Shown here one piece after another: positions 6,083 to 8,372 of a DNA stretch of 8,372 nt. The DNA is from Opitutaceae bacterium (GTDB lineage Bacteria > Verrucomicrobiota > Verrucomicrobiia > Opitutales > Opitutaceae): NCBI GenBank assembly GCA_005786775.1, contig SYDD01000024.1, forward strand, positions 1-8,372, written 5' to 3'. A program made the translations under genes and the position numbers. Position 1 is the stretch's first letter; each line of letters opens with the position of its first letter. The notes beneath the pieces were generated by a model. It saw nothing but the letters and a program-made list of their open reading frames with translations. It was not told where the DNA came from and ran no database searches.

Positions 6083-6270
6083 GGCCGCGCTTTCCACCTC
6101 TCACCTGTCCATCCGACAGCCGCCCTCACCGCGAGGTCGCGCTGCGGGAAGATCTACCGTTGCGAGCGGCCTCGTGCTCAGCGCTTCAAGTCTGCGTGCG
6201 CCGTCCCCAACAATCTTGTAAGGTTGGTTTGACCAGAGTTCTTGCCCCGGCTCAACCTCCGCCCGCACCT

Positions 6271-8372
6271 ATGTTAAGCCCAATCTTCTATCCGCGTTTC
6301 GCGATTCTGCGCCGCGCCATTGCCTCGTTGCTCTTGCTGCACACCGCAGTCCTTTCGGGAGCCCCGGTGCGCGAGCTGACGCCGGCGAAGGCCGCACAGG
6401 AATTGGCGGTGAAGGGCCGCGTGGACTTTCGCGTGAACGGTCAGGCGCGCCAGTTGATTTTGGCGCCCAGTGAAGTAGCGCTCCCGCGGCGGCGGGCCGA
6501 CGCCGCGGCCTTGCCCGCCGGCGTGCAGCTCGCGGCCACGGACGCGCAACACCAGATCTTGCGCTTGCCCAGCGGAACCACGCCGGCGCAGTGGCTGGAA
6601 GCGAGTCGGGTCCGGGCGCAGAGCGGTGGGAGCGCAACTTCCGCGCCGTCGCCAGCGGACGATCTCGGCCCCGTCTTCTACGAGCTTGGTCGCGAAGGGG
6701 AAGGCGTAGCCCGCCTCGTTCCGACGGGCAGGCTGCTGCTGATTGGGGCGGATGCTGCGGCCGCAGGGGATGCCGCGGCCACGACCGGTGCGCGCGGTTA
6801 CGCGACCCTTGCGGACGAACTCTGGGTGCTCGATTACACTTCGCCCTATCTGATGTTGGCGGCAGCTCAGGCCCTGGAGTCAGCCGGGCGCTCCGTCGAG
6901 CCGCAGTTCACCCGCTGGCGGGTCAAGCGCGCGGCGCCGAACGACCCGCTCTATGCGCGGCAGTTCTATTTTAAGAATACCGGGCAGGGCGGCGGGACCG
7001 CAGGAGAGGATCTGAACATTGAAGGCCTCTGGCCCTCCGCCAGCGGGGCCGGAGTGACCGTGTCCGTCGTGGACGACGGCCTGGAGCTGACCCATCCGGA
7101 CCTTGCTCCCAACATCGCCGAGGCTTCCCTGCACCGAGACGTACTGAACGACACCGCTGACCCGACCCCACCTGCGGCCGCGAACCACGGGACGATTTGC
7201 GCGGGATTCATCGCGGCCCGGGGCAACAACGGGATCGGCATCACCGGCGCAGCGCCCTCCGCGCGGCTGATCGGCATCCGCCTACTCGGAGAAGGCGCCA
7301 ATGGGGATTCAGCCACCGACATTCAGGAGGCTGCGGCCTTCGCGTGGCGCACCGATGTGATTCAGATTTCGAGCAACAGCTGGGGACCCAACGATGACGC
7401 GAAGACGGTTTCCGGCCCGGATACCGCGGCCCTGGCCGCCTTGCGCGCCGGGGTTACCGTCGGGCGCGGCGGGCGTGGGGTGTTGTACTTTGTGGCGGCG
7501 GGTAACGGCGGGGGTTCGGGCGACCATGCCGGATGGGATGGGTACTCGGGCAGCCGCTATGTCTTCGCCATTGGGGCCACAAATAATCGTGGCCGCCAGG
7601 CGCCGTTCAGTGAATCCGGACCTCAACTGATCGCGGTGGCGATCGGACAGACCAGCGAAGATGCCGAAGTGCAGCTGCTCTCCACCGACAATGTCGGGAG
7701 CCGCGGCGCCAACTCGGCTGCCTCGCCCGAAGGCGACTACACGACCAGCGGTGTGCAGGGCACTTCCTACGCCACGCCGCAGGCTTCAGGGGTCGCCGCG
7801 CTTTTGTTACAGGCCAACCCCAACCTCGGCTGGCGCGACGTGAAGGAAATTCTGATCCGCTCGGCACGGAAAAACGACGCGACGGATTCCGACTGGATCA
7901 ATAATGGCGCCGGCTTCCACTTTAACCACAAGTACGGCGCCGGCTTCGTCAATGCGACGGCGGCGCTAGCCTTGGCGCGCTCCTGGACGCCGCTCGCGGC
8001 GGAGCGGTCAATTACCGCGGGTGGGACGGTCGACTTGGCGATTCCGGACCATACCGCGGCCGGGGCGGCCAGCGCGCTCAGCGTGGCGCCTTCTTCGCCG
8101 CTCCGCGTGGAGACCGTGGAAGTTACGGTCAGCGTCACCCATCCGAACCGGGGCCAACTGCGCTTTGAACTCACTTCTCCGGCAGGCACGCGGACCGTCT
8201 TGGGCATGCCGCGGACGGAGGACACGGGGGCTAATCTGACCAGCTGGACCTTTTCGACGCCGCGGCATTGGGGCGAAAGCGCGGCCGGCACCTGGACGGT
8301 TCGGGCCATTGACACGGTCGCGGGTGCCGCTGGCAGCCTGACCTTCGCCCGGGTTGCGGTGTACGGCTCCGA
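6271..8372 (+). CDS. Secreted kexin/furin-like subtilase (S8) with P domain, partial (3' end beyond window)
   Basis: The ATG at 6271 opens 700 codons without a stop up to the edge. Residues 1-31 form a signal peptide (basic RR at 14-15, then IASLLLLHTAVLSGA). A long propeptide region (about 32-220) ends in RVKR220, followed by AAPNDPLYARQFYFKN, typical of a mature subtilase N-terminus. The peptidase domain has all four key residues: D268 in VVDDG, H306 in NHGTICAGFIAA, the oxyanion N412 in AAGNGG and the nucleophile S499 in GTSYATPQASGVAALLL. VDDG, HGTxCAG and GNGG are kexin-like rather than classic subtilisin motifs. From about 578 a P (proprotein-convertase) beta domain follows, with VETVEVTVSVTHPNRGQL, ELTSPAGT, WGESAAGTWTVRAID and a terminal FARVAVYGS strand, so that domain is nearly complete here. 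It should be an active exported serine protease; the substrate is unknown. A C-terminal sorting signal may lie beyond the edge. No Shine-Dalgarno is visible. Confidence 0.93.
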   Translation, partial: MLSPIFYPRFAILRRAIASLLLLHTAVLSGAPVRELTPAKAAQELAVKGRVDFRVNGQARQLILAPSEVALPRRRADAAALPAGVQLAATDAQHQILRLPSGTTPAQWLEASRVRAQSGGSATSAPSPADDLGPVFYELGREGEGVARLVPTGRLLLIGADAAAAGDAAATTGARGYATLADELWVLDYTSPYLMLAAAQALESAGRSVEPQFTRWRVKRAAPNDPLYARQFYFKNTGQGGGTAGEDLNIEGLWPSASGAGVTVSVVDDGLELTHPDLAPNIAEASLHRDVLNDTADPTPPAAANHGTICAGFIAARGNNGIGITGAAPSARLIGIRLLGEGANGDSATDIQEAAAFAWRTDVIQISSNSWGPNDDAKTVSGPDTAALAALRAGVTVGRGGRGVLYFVAAGNGGGSGDHAGWDGYSGSRYVFAIGATNNRGRQAPFSESGPQLIAVAIGQTSEDAEVQLLSTDNVGSRGANSAASPEGDYTTSGVQGTSYATPQASGVAALLLQANPNLGWRDVKEILIRSARKNDATDSDWINNGAGFHFNHKYGAGFVNATAALALARSWTPLAAERSITAGGTVDLAIPDHTAAGAASALSVAPSSPLRVETVEVTVSVTHPNRGQLRFELTSPAGTRTVLGMPRTEDTGANLTSWTFSTPRHWGESAAGTWTVRAIDTVAGAAGSLTFARVAVYGS

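Larger units (their letters stand above)
5866..6270. other. 405-base divergent intergenic region
   Basis: This region separates the secreted-protein gene (minus) from the protease gene (plus) and must contain both promoters. No good sigma-70 -35/-10 pair is visible: TTGACC at 6229-6234 has no matching -10 and lies too near the protease start. The two recognisable structures are adjoining palindromes at 6008-6025 and a perfect hairpin at 6059-6076. A short open frame at 6044-6232 gives an Arg/Cys-rich sequence with no family likeness and is not considered a gene. The length suggests a long 5' leader, a regulator site or an unannotated small RNA. Confidence 0.4.

Noticed and set aside
6044..6232. 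62-codon plus-strand open frame in the long intergenic region
   Set aside because: No Shine-Dalgarno, no conserved pattern, an Arg/Cys-rich product, and it contains the hairpin at 6059-6076; no evidence that it is translated.
1..8372. CRISPR array, tRNA/rRNA genes, complete insertion sequence or prophage module
   Set aside because: No regularly spaced direct repeats, cloverleaf or rRNA-like sequence, transposase, integrase or phage structural gene could be seen.

Overview
The window is high-GC bacterial DNA (most genes visibly above 65% G+C) with few recognisable Shine-Dalgarno sites, several large secreted proteins and loosely spaced genes. This fits a Verrucomicrobiota bacterium of the Opitutales type. 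That assignment is an impression from gene style, not a phylogenetic result; a planctomycete or proteobacterium is not excluded.

Layout. (1) Positions 1-765, minus strand: the N-terminal part of an exported tetratricopeptide-repeat (TPR) protein that runs off the left edge. (2) Positions 852-1841, plus strand, divergent from it: a secreted calcineurin-like metallophosphoesterase in which the first metal-binding Asp position is a Cys. (3) Positions 1940-4930, plus strand: a compact operon, larE-larB-larC, encoding the whole core pathway for the nickel-pincer nucleotide (NPN) cofactor of lactate racemase (LarA) and related racemases/epimerases. No LarA-type enzyme lies in the window. (4) Positions 5101-5865, minus strand, convergent with larC: a secreted protein of unknown function. 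(5) Positions 5866-6270: a 405-base intergenic region with two adjoining palindromes and a perfect 7-bp TTCG hairpin. (6) Positions 6271 to the right edge, plus strand: a large secreted subtilisin-family (S8) protease of kexin/furin type with a P domain, cut off by the window end.

How the genes work together. LarB carboxylates and hydrolyses nicotinic acid adenine dinucleotide to the dicarboxylated mononucleotide. LarE converts the two carboxylates to thiocarboxylates. LarC inserts nickel in a CTP-dependent reaction. larB and larC overlap by four bases (ATGA), so they are almost certainly translationally coupled. The other genes share no obvious pathway with lar; they are exported proteins with separate transcription units.

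Most notable points: a 95-bp segment bounded by perfect inverted GGGGTCAGG repeats inside larC, exactly at the LarC1/LarC2 junction, with a third GGGGTCAG just after the stop codon (REP/RAYT-like mobile DNA is the hypothesis); a terminator-like hairpin plus T6 inside the operon between larE and larB; a CxxC pair in LarE suggesting an iron-sulfur form; the Cys-for-Asp change in the phosphoesterase; and an RVKR dibasic site at the propeptide boundary of the protease. No tRNA, rRNA, CRISPR array or intact transposase gene was seen.
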